A DNA stretch of 22,328 nucleotides from Saprospiraceae bacterium (GTDB taxonomy: Bacteria; Bacteroidota; Bacteroidia; Chitinophagales; Saprospiraceae). The stretch is taken from positions 1 through 22,328 of the forward strand of contig JABWAJ010000018.1 of NCBI GenBank assembly GCA_013361075.1, read 5' to 3'. Numbering within the stretch: the first letter of the stretch is position 1; every line of letters starts with the position of its first letter. Positions 1-6,661 of the stretch are shown here, piece after piece. The notes under the pieces were generated by a model. The model made no database searches. It was given only the letters and a program-made list of their open reading frames with translations, and was not told the DNA's origin. The position numbers and the translations under genes were made by a program.

Positions 1-8
1 TTTATACT

Positions 9-56
9 GCGTTGAATTTTTTCATCATAGCTGCCGGCTATGTCTGCAAAATTCGC
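9..56. repeat. Composite imperfect palindrome
   Basis: Nested inverted repeat with three paired blocks: GCG 9-11 with CGC 54-56, AATTTT 15-20 with AAAATT 48-53, and CATAGC 26-31 with GCTATG 37-42. The terminal loop is TGCCG, and two symmetric 5-nt internal loops separate the middle and inner blocks. It lies in gene-free DNA downstream of the minus-strand gene ending at 171. The layered pairing looks like a small interspersed palindromic element rather than a simple terminator, but only one copy is in the window, so the repeat nature is inferred. Confidence 0.4.
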
Positions 57-115
57 CTTGTCTAAAACAAAATTTCCTCGACCTCGCTCAATCGCGAAAG
101 CCCGAACAAGCTCTA

Positions 116-157
116 AAAACCGCTGCCCAAAGAACACGGAGTATGGGCAGCGGTTTT
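116..157 (-). terminator. Intrinsic terminator of the first Fn3-like gene
   Basis: Perfect 14-bp inverted repeat (116-129 and 144-157, core CCGCTGCCC/GGGCAGCGG) with a 14-nt loop, 14 nt past the stop codon at 171. Read on the minus strand the stem ends in a run of T. This is a good Rho-independent terminator for the small secreted-protein gene. Confidence 0.85.
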
Positions 158-170
158 AACGCAAATTATT

Positions 171-554
171 TTACAGAACAATATCCACCACAATAATCCC
201 TCCGGAATAATCTGCTTCACAAACAGCGACTACATGAATGTCATACGTACCAGAGCTTAGTCCGGAAAAAGTGTGGTACAAATTGGTCGTAATAACCGGC
301 GGGCTGATAAAATTATCTTCACTCCGGTGGTACCACACCTTGTAACCAATATCAGGGGTCCCTGATTCGTCCCACTCGAAAGAAATGGTGCTGGAAGTTT
401 GCCCTGTTACAGTAAGGTTGTATGGCTCCGGACAACCTGTAACTGTTTCTTTGTTTTGAGGCAAGGAATAGCTTTGCAGAATCTGGGCCAAAAGCGCCAC
501 AAACAGAACCGTCAAAAAAGCACTCCGTTTTTGGATTTTTTGTGCATTTTCCAT
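171..554 (-). CDS. Small secreted fibronectin type III-like protein (paralog A)
   Basis: 127-residue protein with a basic N-terminus (KIQKRS) followed by a hydrophobic stretch (about residues 13-27), a probable Sec signal peptide. The rest is a single Fn3-like domain: beta-strand patterns such as STISFEWD, GYKVWYHRSEDNF, and a closing SGLSSGTYDIHVVAV. No T9SS sorting domain follows, so it is presumably exported or periplasmic with unknown role. The start at 554 is chosen because it directly precedes the signal peptide and matches the paralog at 4939-5301; the frame is open for 36 more codons upstream, but that stretch is better read as a leader RNA. The paralog shares the Fn3 core (TSS.(I/V)SF.WD, (Y/F)K(V/I)WY.RSE(D/N)NF) and the whole upstream region. 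Function unknown. Confidence 0.8.
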   Translation of the reverse strand: MENAQKIQKRSAFLTVLFVALLAQILQSYSLPQNKETVTGCPEPYNLTVTGQTSSTISFEWDESGTPDIGYKVWYHRSEDNFISPPVITTNLYHTFSGLSSGTYDIHVVAVCEADYSGGIIVVDIVL

Positions 555-602
555 AGTAAAAAAAATTGTGTGTGAGGTAAATGCAATGGAGGAAACTGGT
601 AA

Positions 603-699
603 GTAACTGGCAAACAAAGGCCCATCTCGCCCGAAGCATTCAATTGCTGCCGGCAAAGCCAAATGCTCTTATTTCCGGGGACGCGTAACCCGAAAGAGC
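603..699 (-). promoter_or_regulatory. Structured 5' leader core, copy A
   Basis: Lies in a roughly 245-nt leader between the candidate promoter and the ATG at 554. Read on the minus strand it holds a stem-loop (665-699; GCTC..TTTC.GGG paired with CCC.GAAA..GAGC, 9-nt loop containing ACGCGT). Next, after 36 nt, comes GGGCGAGA, and then GTTAC (603-607), 22 nt from GTTAC to the TCTCG block in plus-strand terms. GTTAC ends 49 nt before the ATG. The same order of elements occurs at 5350-5443 and 15855-15960. Conservation is seen directly; an RNA role is inferred. Confidence 0.6.
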
Positions 700-805
700 G
701 ATATCGCCTTATTGTTTTAAATTACTTGTGAAGGAGTACCAATGAAGCATTTTTTGGCGCAGTCATGGTTTCCTTTGCTCCGAATCTTCCATCGTTTTGT
801 CGAAA

Positions 806-837
806 CAAAGGTATAGGCCTGGCAGCCATAAATCAAA
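806..837 (-). promoter_or_regulatory. Bacteroidota-type promoter for the first Fn3-like gene
   Basis: Minus-strand TACCTTTG (806-813), an exact match to the -7 consensus TAnnTTTG, with TTTG (834-837) 20 bases upstream as the -33 element. The predicted transcript starts near 799, giving a leader of about 245 nt. An inverted repeat (828-835 with 848-855, ATAAATCA/TGATTTAT) overlaps the -33 box and could be an operator. The rest of the gene-free stretch 663-950 holds only AT-rich sequence resembling that upstream of the second paralog. Confidence 0.7.
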
Positions 838-950
838 CACAAATGACTGATTTATAATTATTTACAAATATTTACATGCAAATTTTCGTGAATTTCCGAA
901 AATCTGAACAAGAGGAAAGTTGCATTAAACAGCGCTTTTTCAGGAATGGA

Positions 951-2468
951 TCACAACCGCCCCACCAGTTCCAGCAACCCTGCAACAATCTGGCTTCGCT
1001 CTACATTCGCCTCGTCATTGCGGATGGTGCCAAGACGCACCTTCCGGCTCATATCTTTCCAACGGGATGAAATCTGGAGTACTTCTAGATGGGCTTCTTC
1101 GTCGCGCGATGCCGTATAGTCTATGACCGACTGGATAGCAGCCTCAGCTCTGCCTGAGGCAATCATGTGTTGCAGGCTTTGAATATAGTCTGATGCCACC
1201 GTTTGTTTAGCCGGAATTCCCATTCCTGGTGCTGGTGTGGCATCTTTGCCATAATAGTGGTTGATCTGTATGTGATCAGCCGATTGCACGTATTTATCTC
1301 CGCCAACTGCATCTGTACTTTTATGGTCCTGGCGGGTATTGTCGTCACCAATGCGGAGGTCGCCTCCCACAGTAATGTTGCTACCCTGAATGACATTTTT
1401 GCTGTTGCTGATCGATACCCCGCTGTCTCCGGATTTTTTAGCTTCGTGAAGCAGTGCCTCCAGGCCTGCCTGCAGGGTACTTTTTCCTTCCAGCGCAAGC
1501 TTGAGGGCCAACCGGGCTTCGGCTTTTGTATCTGCGTCATCCGGGGCGTTTTTCAGCGCTTCGTACTCGCTGGCCAGCAGTTCTTTTACTTTTTGCCACA
1601 GCACTACCAGAGGTTCCCCTGCTGAAGACTTGTAATCCTGCCCACTGGCTTCCATTTGTATGATTGGCAAAGTGGTTTCAACTAACTGTTTTGTCAATTC
1701 CTTCAATTCCATACCCAAAAATTTAAACTGAGTATCATCTATCTGATCAAGCAATTCAAAAATAAAAGCAGCCATATTGGCCGAAGCACGCTCCTGCGAA
1801 CCTTCTGCATCGGATTTGGATTTGCCGCCCAGCAAATCAGAGACGCCCCGAATGTTAATGAACCGAATGCCCGGATGGTACTGCATGGCCTGTCCAAAAC
1901 CGTTGGATTCCATTTCCAGTGCAGTGGTATCATTAAACGATTGCTTCAACAACCGGGCAATGGTGCCATCATTTGCAGCAACCACTTTATCCCCTGAAGC
2001 GATAGGCCCAAAAATAACTTTTGCTGCTGCTGCCGCCCCTGCTGGTACCCGGTTTTTCCATCGGTCGTTTCCTGCAACGGACTGGGCGATGGCCAGCAAA
2101 TCTTTGCTGTAAGATCCTGCTTCCGGCCGGACAACAAAACCCGTTTCGGTTTCTTTTCCTGATTCGTAACCATAGAATTTTGTGCCTACAACCACGTCTC
2201 CGATAGCCACATCTTTTACCCCCCCTGCTATGCCTGCCAGGATGATAACCATTGGCTGGATGTTACGAATTGCTTTTTCTGTTGCCAAAGCAATGGTACT
2301 GTTGCCCGAACCAGTTTGTTGAGTGAAAACCTCTACTTTACCGTGCTTTCCCAAAAAATCACCGGATACATAGCGGCTTCCCTCAACAATCTTATCAACA
2401 GGTGAAGTCAAATTAGCCAGAATGGCCTTGTGCTCAACAGAAATAGGTGTAAGGATTAAAACTCTCAT
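951..2468 (-). CDS. Nucleoside phosphorylase-like protein with C-terminal effector-associated domain (EAD11-like)
   Basis: 505 residues in four parts. Residues 1-245 are a PNP/MTAN-type nucleosidase domain: GIAGG at 79-83, IGDVVVG at 89-95, the substrate-side EMES at 185-188 and RGVSD with Asp211 at the usual catalytic acid position. Residues 245-345 are helical, including the PDDADTKAEARLALKLAL segment seen in many bacterial conflict proteins. Residues 350-408 are a Gly/Asn-rich linker (ISNSKNVIQGSNITVGGD). Residues 420-505 look like EAD11, ending VRLGTIRNDEANVE..IVAGLLELV. EADs are adaptor domains thought to bring an effector to a partner carrying a matching EAD. PNP-domain effectors are known as ATP nucleosidases in the Detocs anti-phage system. 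An immune nucleosidase is therefore inferred; the substrate is not known. It has its own transcription unit, since a terminator at 2619-2651 separates it from the upstream HTH gene. No clear promoter seen. Confidence 0.8.
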   Translation of the reverse strand: MRVLILTPISVEHKAILANLTSPVDKIVEGSRYVSGDFLGKHGKVEVFTQQTGSGNSTIALATEKAIRNIQPMVIILAGIAGGVKDVAIGDVVVGTKFYGYESGKETETGFVVRPEAGSYSKDLLAIAQSVAGNDRWKNRVPAGAAAAAKVIFGPIASGDKVVAANDGTIARLLKQSFNDTTALEMESNGFGQAMQYHPGIRFINIRGVSDLLGGKSKSDAEGSQERASANMAAFIFELLDQIDDTQFKFLGMELKELTKQLVETTLPIIQMEASGQDYKSSAGEPLVVLWQKVKELLASEYEALKNAPDDADTKAEARLALKLALEGKSTLQAGLEALLHEAKKSGDSGVSISNSKNVIQGSNITVGGDLRIGDDNTRQDHKSTDAVGGDKYVQSADHIQINHYYGKDATPAPGMGIPAKQTVASDYIQSLQHMIASGRAEAAIQSVIDYTASRDEEAHLEVLQISSRWKDMSRKVRLGTIRNDEANVERSQIVAGLLELVGRL

Positions 2469-2618
2469 CGACTTAAAAATTATTCAAAGAATGAAGTCCC
2501 ACTTTTCCCATCTCCCGGGCACAGGCTGGCTGGCCATGCTTCAATATATATAGAGGGGTTATCTGCAGCCTATTTCAGGTTTATTTCACTGATACAGATG
2601 CAGCTTGTATCACATAAA

Positions 2619-2651
2619 AAACAGGAAATCAATATAATCAATTTCCTGTTT
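2619..2651 (-). terminator. Intrinsic terminator of the small HTH gene
   Basis: Perfect 11-bp inverted repeat (2619-2629 and 2641-2651, AAACAGGAAAT/ATTTCCTGTTT) with an 11-nt AT-rich loop, followed on the minus strand by a T run. It sits 76 nt past the stop at 2728 and isolates this gene from the EAD gene downstream. Confidence 0.8.
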
Positions 2652-2727
2652 AAAATTAATGTCTATTTTTTCTTCTTGGCTAACGGCTAATTTTCTGACG
2701 CTTTTAATGTTCACTACCCTAGTGTTT

Positions 2728-3087
2728 TCACCTACTTTGAAATTTTTCCTGTGCGCTTCTTTTCCTTGTCTCTGCGCGCGTTGTCATGGGGTTTATCCTT
2801 ATCCGCTTTAAAATACTCCAAATCGTACGTTCGGAGATATTAAACCGATGAGCCAGAAGGCTCACAACCTCTGTTTTCTGAAAGGCTCTTTGAATATGTA
2901 AATTCTCAAATTCTTTGAGTACCGTGTACCGTTGCAAGTGCATACCGGAGATCAACTCCTGATCGATCAGGTAGGTAATCAAGGCATTTTCAGTTCTGTC
3001 AAAACCATGTCGCTTGCAATAAATATCAAAATCAATGTCTATATGTTCCTGAAACCGGTCTAATATGTGTTTGCGTATTTCTTGCAT
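2728..3087 (-). CDS. Small helix-turn-helix protein, possible transcriptional regulator
   Basis: 119 residues. The N-terminal half (RKHILDRFQEHIDIDFDIY) is helical with acidic patches. The C-terminal half contains an HTH-like segment at about 78-96 (VVSLLAHRFNISERTIWSILK) followed by a strongly basic tail (RIRINPMTTRAETRKRS), consistent with DNA binding. No ligand domain is visible, and no named family is recognised with confidence. It is transcribed alone: its own -7 element lies 54 nt upstream and a terminator follows. It is divergent from the 481-residue gene and upstream of the EAD gene, so it could regulate either, but nothing in the sequence proves this. Confidence 0.7.
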   Translation of the reverse strand: MQEIRKHILDRFQEHIDIDFDIYCKRHGFDRTENALITYLIDQELISGMHLQRYTVLKEFENLHIQRAFQKTEVVSLLAHRFNISERTIWSILKRIRINPMTTRAETRKRSAQEKFQSR

Positions 3088-3140
3088 AAATAGTTGCTTA
3101 ACAGTAAATAATTATAGTTCTATCTCTCTTGTCTATGATT

Positions 3141-3148
3141 CAAAGATA
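3141..3148 (-). promoter_or_regulatory. Candidate -7 element for the small HTH gene
   Basis: Minus-strand TATCTTTG matches TAnnTTTG exactly and lies 54 nt before the ATG at 3087. No good TTG was found 17-23 bases upstream, so the promoter is only partly supported. Confidence 0.5.
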
Positions 3149-3216
3149 GGGTGAATTACCTGGTGGGCTTTTTTTGAAGGAAACTATAATTTTTCCCCGT
3201 TTCCCGACTTGTTTTT

Positions 3217-3224
3217 TACCTTTG
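3217..3224 (+). promoter_or_regulatory. Candidate -7 element for the 481-residue gene
   Basis: Plus-strand TACCTTTG matches the Bacteroidota -7 consensus but has no clear TTG at -33. It would give a leader of about 185 nt before the ATG at 3415. The rest of the 327-bp divergent gap 3088-3414 is AT-rich, with no gene or hairpin seen. Confidence 0.45.
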
Positions 3225-3414
3225 TTTATGTAGTCAAGATTGCAGTAAAGCGTTTCAGTGTTCAAAAATTAAATAATATTAAATAAAAAAACACTTATTA
3301 AAAATTTGAAAGTCAAATACATAATCTAAAGTCTTTAAAATTCGATGTAAAACCTGACCCATCTGATCATTTTCACTAAAAAGTCAAATATTTCCCAACG
3401 AAACAGATTATGCG

Positions 3415-4860
3415 ATGCAAAAAAGCAAGTTCATATCCGTCCTCAGGCAACTTCGGCATGAAGAAATGGCTGAATTTGCCAAGTTTCTGAAGCAGTACCA
3501 CAAAAAAGACAAGACAGCTTTGCGCGTTTTTCAATACGTATACGCTCATTTCCCGGATTTCAACCACCCCAATCTCTCTTTAGAGCTTGCTTATCCGGAA
3601 ATTTACAACACCCCGCTTCCGGAGTCTCCTTTGGAAACCAAGAACAGATTGGCGAAGAAATTGCTGAATAAACTTTCGGAGCTATCCCTTTGGCTGGAAG
3701 ATTTTTTATGGCATCAAAAAATATCGAAACCCTCTGCTGAAAAGGATTTGATTTGGGCTACGATCCTGATAGAAAGGAATTTATATCCGGAATTGTCAAA
3801 GCACCGGCTTTCTCTGAAAAAAAACCTGACCCAAATCCTGCCGGAAGATATACCCGGCTATTTAAATCTGATGGTTGCCAGCTACCTCACCAATTATCAT
3901 TCGGCTGAGTTGGCAAGGGATACAGATCCGAATATGTTTCCGGATTTCATTAAATCCCTGGACAGCTTTTATGCCGTTACAAGACTTAAACTGGCTTGCG
4001 AGATGGAAACCCGCAAGCGCGTAAAACCAGAGACAGTCACTAATGGGGAATCTCCATTTTCATGGAGCAACCTCATGGCGCTTTTGCCCCCGGATCAGGT
4101 TCAAAACCAGCCTCTGCTTGCCATTTATTCAGAATTATTTTTGTTGATCACCGAAAACAGCCACAGCAGTTACGAAAAGGTTGAAACGATCCTTAAAGAA
4201 AATCTTGACCGCATTGCTCAAAAAGAGCAATACGACATACTCGTGTTTCTTCAAAACTATACAGCAAGGCAGATCCGGCGTGGAAACAGAGCCTATCTGA
4301 AAATCGCCCACAATCTGAATGTTTTTGGAGTTGATCAGGGGTTCTTTACCAAAGATGGCACCATCTCCGCCAATCATTATACCAGTATTATTACAGCGGG
4401 TTGCAAAGCAAATGCGTTGGATTGGGTCAAAGACTTTGCTAAAGTCTATTCACTCAAGCTCGAGCCGAACATCCGTGAGGAAGCCACAAAACTGGGAGAA
4501 GCCACCATTCAATTTGGAATGGCAAACTACACCGAAGTGCTTTCTATCCTGCAAAATCATTATTTTTCCGACACCCATTGCGAAATTCGGTCAAGGTCTC
4601 TGATCATGATGAGCATTTGGGAATTAAAGGAAACGGCCAAATACATCCAGAAATATTCTCTGGCGTTTGAACAATATCTGATCAACCGCTACAAAAAGGA
4701 TAAATCGTCAATCATCGTTGCCTCGCTTAATTTTGTTCGAATCTTTAAAAAGATAGCTTCGGGTTCGAAAGATAAACCGGAACTGATTACAGAAATCGAG
4801 AGCCTTGAGTTGTTGTTTTTTAGAGAATGGCTGCTTCAACAAGCCCGGCGGCTCCCGTAA
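3415..4860 (+). CDS. Hypothetical protein, largely helical, 481 residues
   Basis: Not assigned to a named family. There is no signal peptide, membrane segment or recognisable catalytic motif, so it is probably cytoplasmic. The N-terminal 45 residues (LRQLRHEEMAEFAKFLKQYHKKDKT..RVFQYVYAHFP) follow a pattern I associate with large Bacteroidota proteins of unknown function, in which a short module of the type L..L...E...F..FL....N precedes long helical repeats. The remainder is rich in Leu, Lys and aromatic residues with a helical periodicity. The ATG at 3415 is used; an ATG at 3410 is in another frame. It converges on the second Fn3-like gene, with a shared hairpin between them. Role unknown. 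Confidence 0.8.
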   Translation: MQKSKFISVLRQLRHEEMAEFAKFLKQYHKKDKTALRVFQYVYAHFPDFNHPNLSLELAYPEIYNTPLPESPLETKNRLAKKLLNKLSELSLWLEDFLWHQKISKPSAEKDLIWATILIERNLYPELSKHRLSLKKNLTQILPEDIPGYLNLMVASYLTNYHSAELARDTDPNMFPDFIKSLDSFYAVTRLKLACEMETRKRVKPETVTNGESPFSWSNLMALLPPDQVQNQPLLAIYSELFLLITENSHSSYEKVETILKENLDRIAQKEQYDILVFLQNYTARQIRRGNRAYLKIAHNLNVFGVDQGFFTKDGTISANHYTSIITAGCKANALDWVKDFAKVYSLKLEPNIREEATKLGEATIQFGMANYTEVLSILQNHYFSDTHCEIRSRSLIMMSIWELKETAKYIQKYSLAFEQYLINRYKKDKSSIIVASLNFVRIFKKIASGSKDKPELITEIESLELLFFREWLLQQARRLP

Positions 4861-4865
4861 AACTT

Positions 4866-4921
4866 GGGGTTGTGTAACAGGAGCAACCGTGAAGCTGCCG
4901 CTTGTCTTTTTACACAACCCC
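4866..4921. terminator. Hairpin between convergent genes
   Basis: Perfect 12-bp inverted repeat (GGGGTTGTGTAA 4866-4877, TTACACAACCCC 4910-4921) with a 32-nt loop, placed 5 nt after the plus-strand stop at 4860 and 17 nt after the minus-strand stop at 4939. Probably a bidirectional terminator. Neither side has a long T run, and the loop is longer than usual. Confidence 0.6.
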
Positions 4922-4938
4922 AGCGATACACCGCCTGT

Positions 4939-5301
4939 TTATTCCATAATTATATCAGAAGTAACGGCACATTCAGAGTACGTTTCTCCATGTATGGCCA
5001 CGAAGAAAAAATCGTACGTCCCGGCAGTTAAGTCCGAAAAGGAAATGGCCTCCTCTTCCGTAAATGCAGGCTGACTGGTGAAATTGTTCTCACTGCGGTA
5101 ATACCAGATTTTGAAGCCATCCGGGTTGTCTACGCCATCCCAGGTAAAAGAAACAGAACTTGAAGTTTGGCTTGCAATGCTGACATTCGCCGGAGCTGGC
5201 CCATCAAAAGTTGTGGTAAATGCACTTGAAACTGCCAATAAAAGAAAAGGAAGCAGGGAGGTAAAAGTGCCTTGCCATCCCCTCTTGTGTGTGTTTCCCA
5301 T
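4939..5301 (-). CDS. Small secreted fibronectin type III-like protein (paralog B)
   Basis: 120 residues: a hydrophobic signal peptide (LLPFLLLAVSSAF, about 16-28) and one Fn3-like domain (SSSVSFTWDGVDNPDGFKIWYYRSENNF..DLTAGTYDFFFVAI). It is the paralog of 171-554, with matching strand patterns and the same spacing from the leader motif to the ATG. The frame is open for 30 codons upstream of 5301, but that stretch carries the conserved leader and lacks a signal-peptide pattern, so the ATG before the signal peptide is preferred. There is no sorting domain at the C-terminus. Exported; function unknown. Confidence 0.8.
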   Translation of the reverse strand: MGNTHKRGWQGTFTSLLPFLLLAVSSAFTTTFDGPAPANVSIASQTSSSVSFTWDGVDNPDGFKIWYYRSENNFTSQPAFTEEEAISFSDLTAGTYDFFFVAIHGETYSECAVTSDIIME

Positions 5302-5349
5302 AGTTAATTGAATAATGCATGAAGGAAATGCGATGGCAGGTTGCAGCAA

Positions 5350-5443
5350 GTAACAGACAGACAATGGCAGGTCTCGCCCGAGGCAGTTCATGCTGCCGGC
5401 AAGCCAGAATTACCCTTGTTTTCAGGCTCGCGAAACCTGAAAA
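5350..5443 (-). promoter_or_regulatory. Structured 5' leader core, copy B
   Basis: Within a leader of about 256 nt. A perfect 8-bp stem (TTTTCAGG/CCTGAAAA, 5419-5426 and 5436-5443) closes a 9-nt loop containing TCGCGA. It is followed on the minus strand by GGGCGAGA (about 5372-5379) and GTTAC (5350-5354). GTTAC ends 49 nt before the ATG, exactly as in copy A. The innermost stem pairs differ from copy A by a compensating G-C to A-T change. Confidence 0.6.
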
Positions 5444-5563
5444 TGGAGAGACCACCTTGTGTTTTTGAAACTACTCTTTGTCAGGAAAGTCGGCAATACA
5501 TACCCGGTTGGCTGCCGGGATATTATCCTGCCGTGCCCTTTCTGCCATCCTGTTCGACGAAGG

Positions 5564-5593
5564 CAAAGGTAAAGGCAAGAGCAGCAAAATCAA
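5564..5593 (-). promoter_or_regulatory. Bacteroidota-type promoter for the second Fn3-like gene
   Basis: Minus-strand TACCTTTG (5564-5571) with TTG (5591-5593) 19 bases upstream, an excellent match to TTG-N17-23-TAnnTTTG. The start is predicted near 5557, leaving a leader of about 256 nt. With the leader this accounts for most of the 386-bp gap 5302-5687. Confidence 0.75.
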
Positions 5594-5610
5594 TTACAAT
5601 CAATTGATTT
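5587..5610. promoter_or_regulatory. Inverted repeat over the -33 box
   Basis: Perfect 9-bp arms AAATCAATT (5587-5595) and AATTGATTT (5602-5610), 6-nt spacer. It overlaps the -33 element of the paralog B promoter, and a weaker counterpart overlaps that of paralog A (828-855). It could be an operator for both genes. It also lies 77 nt past the HTH-PLD stop at 5688, so a terminator role is possible. Confidence 0.4.
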
Positions 5611-5687
5611 ACATTATTTTATGAATATTTATGTAAATTTACATCATCGTTATGCCTGTGTTAGAAAATCCCTTTGCGTGAAGCTCG

Positions 5688-6626
5688 TCAGAATTTGAGC
5701 AAACGGGCATTTTCAGCAAGCCGTTTCAGAGATTTCCAATACCGCTCATAAAGTATAGGATAGCTTGTTGGAGAAAGTTCAATGACCGGGCAATTCGCTC
5801 TCGATTCTCCGTAAATGTAATGAGATACCATGATCCGGCCATTTGGGCTGTCCCCGTCTACAGTCATAAAGTAATTGTTGGGAATGTTCTGGTAAGTATA
5901 AATTTCGAAGTTTCCCTGGTATCCTTTTTCCCGGAATTGCTGCTGCACTTTACCCAATTTTTCGATCGCTTCTCTGATCTTTCCAATACTTTTGTGCTCG
6001 TCAGGCAAGTGCTTCGCGCGGTCGCTGAAATACATTTTTGTTTCTTCACAATCGGGATCCAGCAGGTAACATTTGAAGGTGATGCCTTTTTTCAAAAGCG
6101 CTTCTACATGTTGCTTGAACTCTTTTTCATTCCGGGAGAAAAAGTAGCCTGCAAACGTGTTCAGCACGATGCCAAACTCGATGACTTCTTCCTGTGCATT
6201 GGAAAAAAATTCTACTTTCTGGCGAATAGATAACCGGCCATCTTCATGAAATACAAAACCGGGCTGGGAAGTTGAGAAGTTCTCCCGATCCGATATGTCT
6301 ACAATCGCTTGCACCCATCCTTTATCGGGTATTGTTGTATATGCTGTGCCCTCCCACTTGAAGCCAATTTCCCGGCTTACCAGCGCCTTGATCCCGTCTG
6401 CGGCAATCTTTAGAATCTTAACCCCGCCTTCATTGTTGCGAACAATTTTGCTCAGGGCTGCTTCTGATACCGTAAACTTAAGCTTTTCCAATTTCTGAAC
6501 TATTTGCAGTTGGGAATACCCCTGCTTTTCCTTCAGCAAGGCAACGCCCGCCTGAACGACAGCAATATTTTGCTTTTTAACCGGGCCTCCGGGAGTATCT
6601 GACATGGCTTTGGCTTTTGATTTCAT
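5688..6626 (-). CDS. HTH protein with degenerate phospholipase D-like C-terminal domain
   Basis: 312 residues from the ATG at 6626; the frame extends to a TTG at 6644, judged less likely. Residues about 20-85 look like an XRE-type DNA-binding module (YSQLQIVQKLEKLKFTVSEAALSKIVRN). The C-terminal half resembles the PLD-like fold: a strand EVIEFGIVLNTF, then LLKKGITFKCYLLDPDCEE, and late in the protein GRIMVSHYIYGESRANCPVIEL where an active enzyme would carry HxKxxxxD. The lysine of that motif is missing, so catalysis is unlikely and a sensor role is inferred. It follows the GNAT gene by 35 nt on the same strand, so co-transcription is likely. Confidence 0.7.
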   Translation of the reverse strand: MKSKAKAMSDTPGGPVKKQNIAVVQAGVALLKEKQGYSQLQIVQKLEKLKFTVSEAALSKIVRNNEGGVKILKIAADGIKALVSREIGFKWEGTAYTTIPDKGWVQAIVDISDRENFSTSQPGFVFHEDGRLSIRQKVEFFSNAQEEVIEFGIVLNTFAGYFFSRNEKEFKQHVEALLKKGITFKCYLLDPDCEETKMYFSDRAKHLPDEHKSIGKIREAIEKLGKVQQQFREKGYQGNFEIYTYQNIPNNYFMTVDGDSPNGRIMVSHYIYGESRANCPVIELSPTSYPILYERYWKSLKRLAENARLLKF

Positions 6627-6661
6627 GAAGAGGTTAAGGTACAAAAATTTCCAGAATGCTT

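Noticed and set aside
555..662. In-frame N-terminal extension of the first Fn3-like protein (and 5302-5391 for the second)
   Set aside because: The two extensions look alike at peptide level, but only because the nucleotides are conserved. The same motif precedes the T9SS gene in another frame with a stop between, and the signal peptide begins after the later ATG.
876..1070. Plus-strand 64-codon frame overlapping the end of the EAD gene
   Set aside because: Mostly antisense to a well-supported gene, low-complexity composition and no domain signal.
4866..4921. Hairpin considered as a riboswitch or attachment site
   Set aside because: Its position between two convergent stops is fully explained by transcription termination.
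6627..6644. TTG start six codons upstream for the HTH-PLD gene
   Set aside because: An ATG at 6626 is available, and the extra residues add no domain content.
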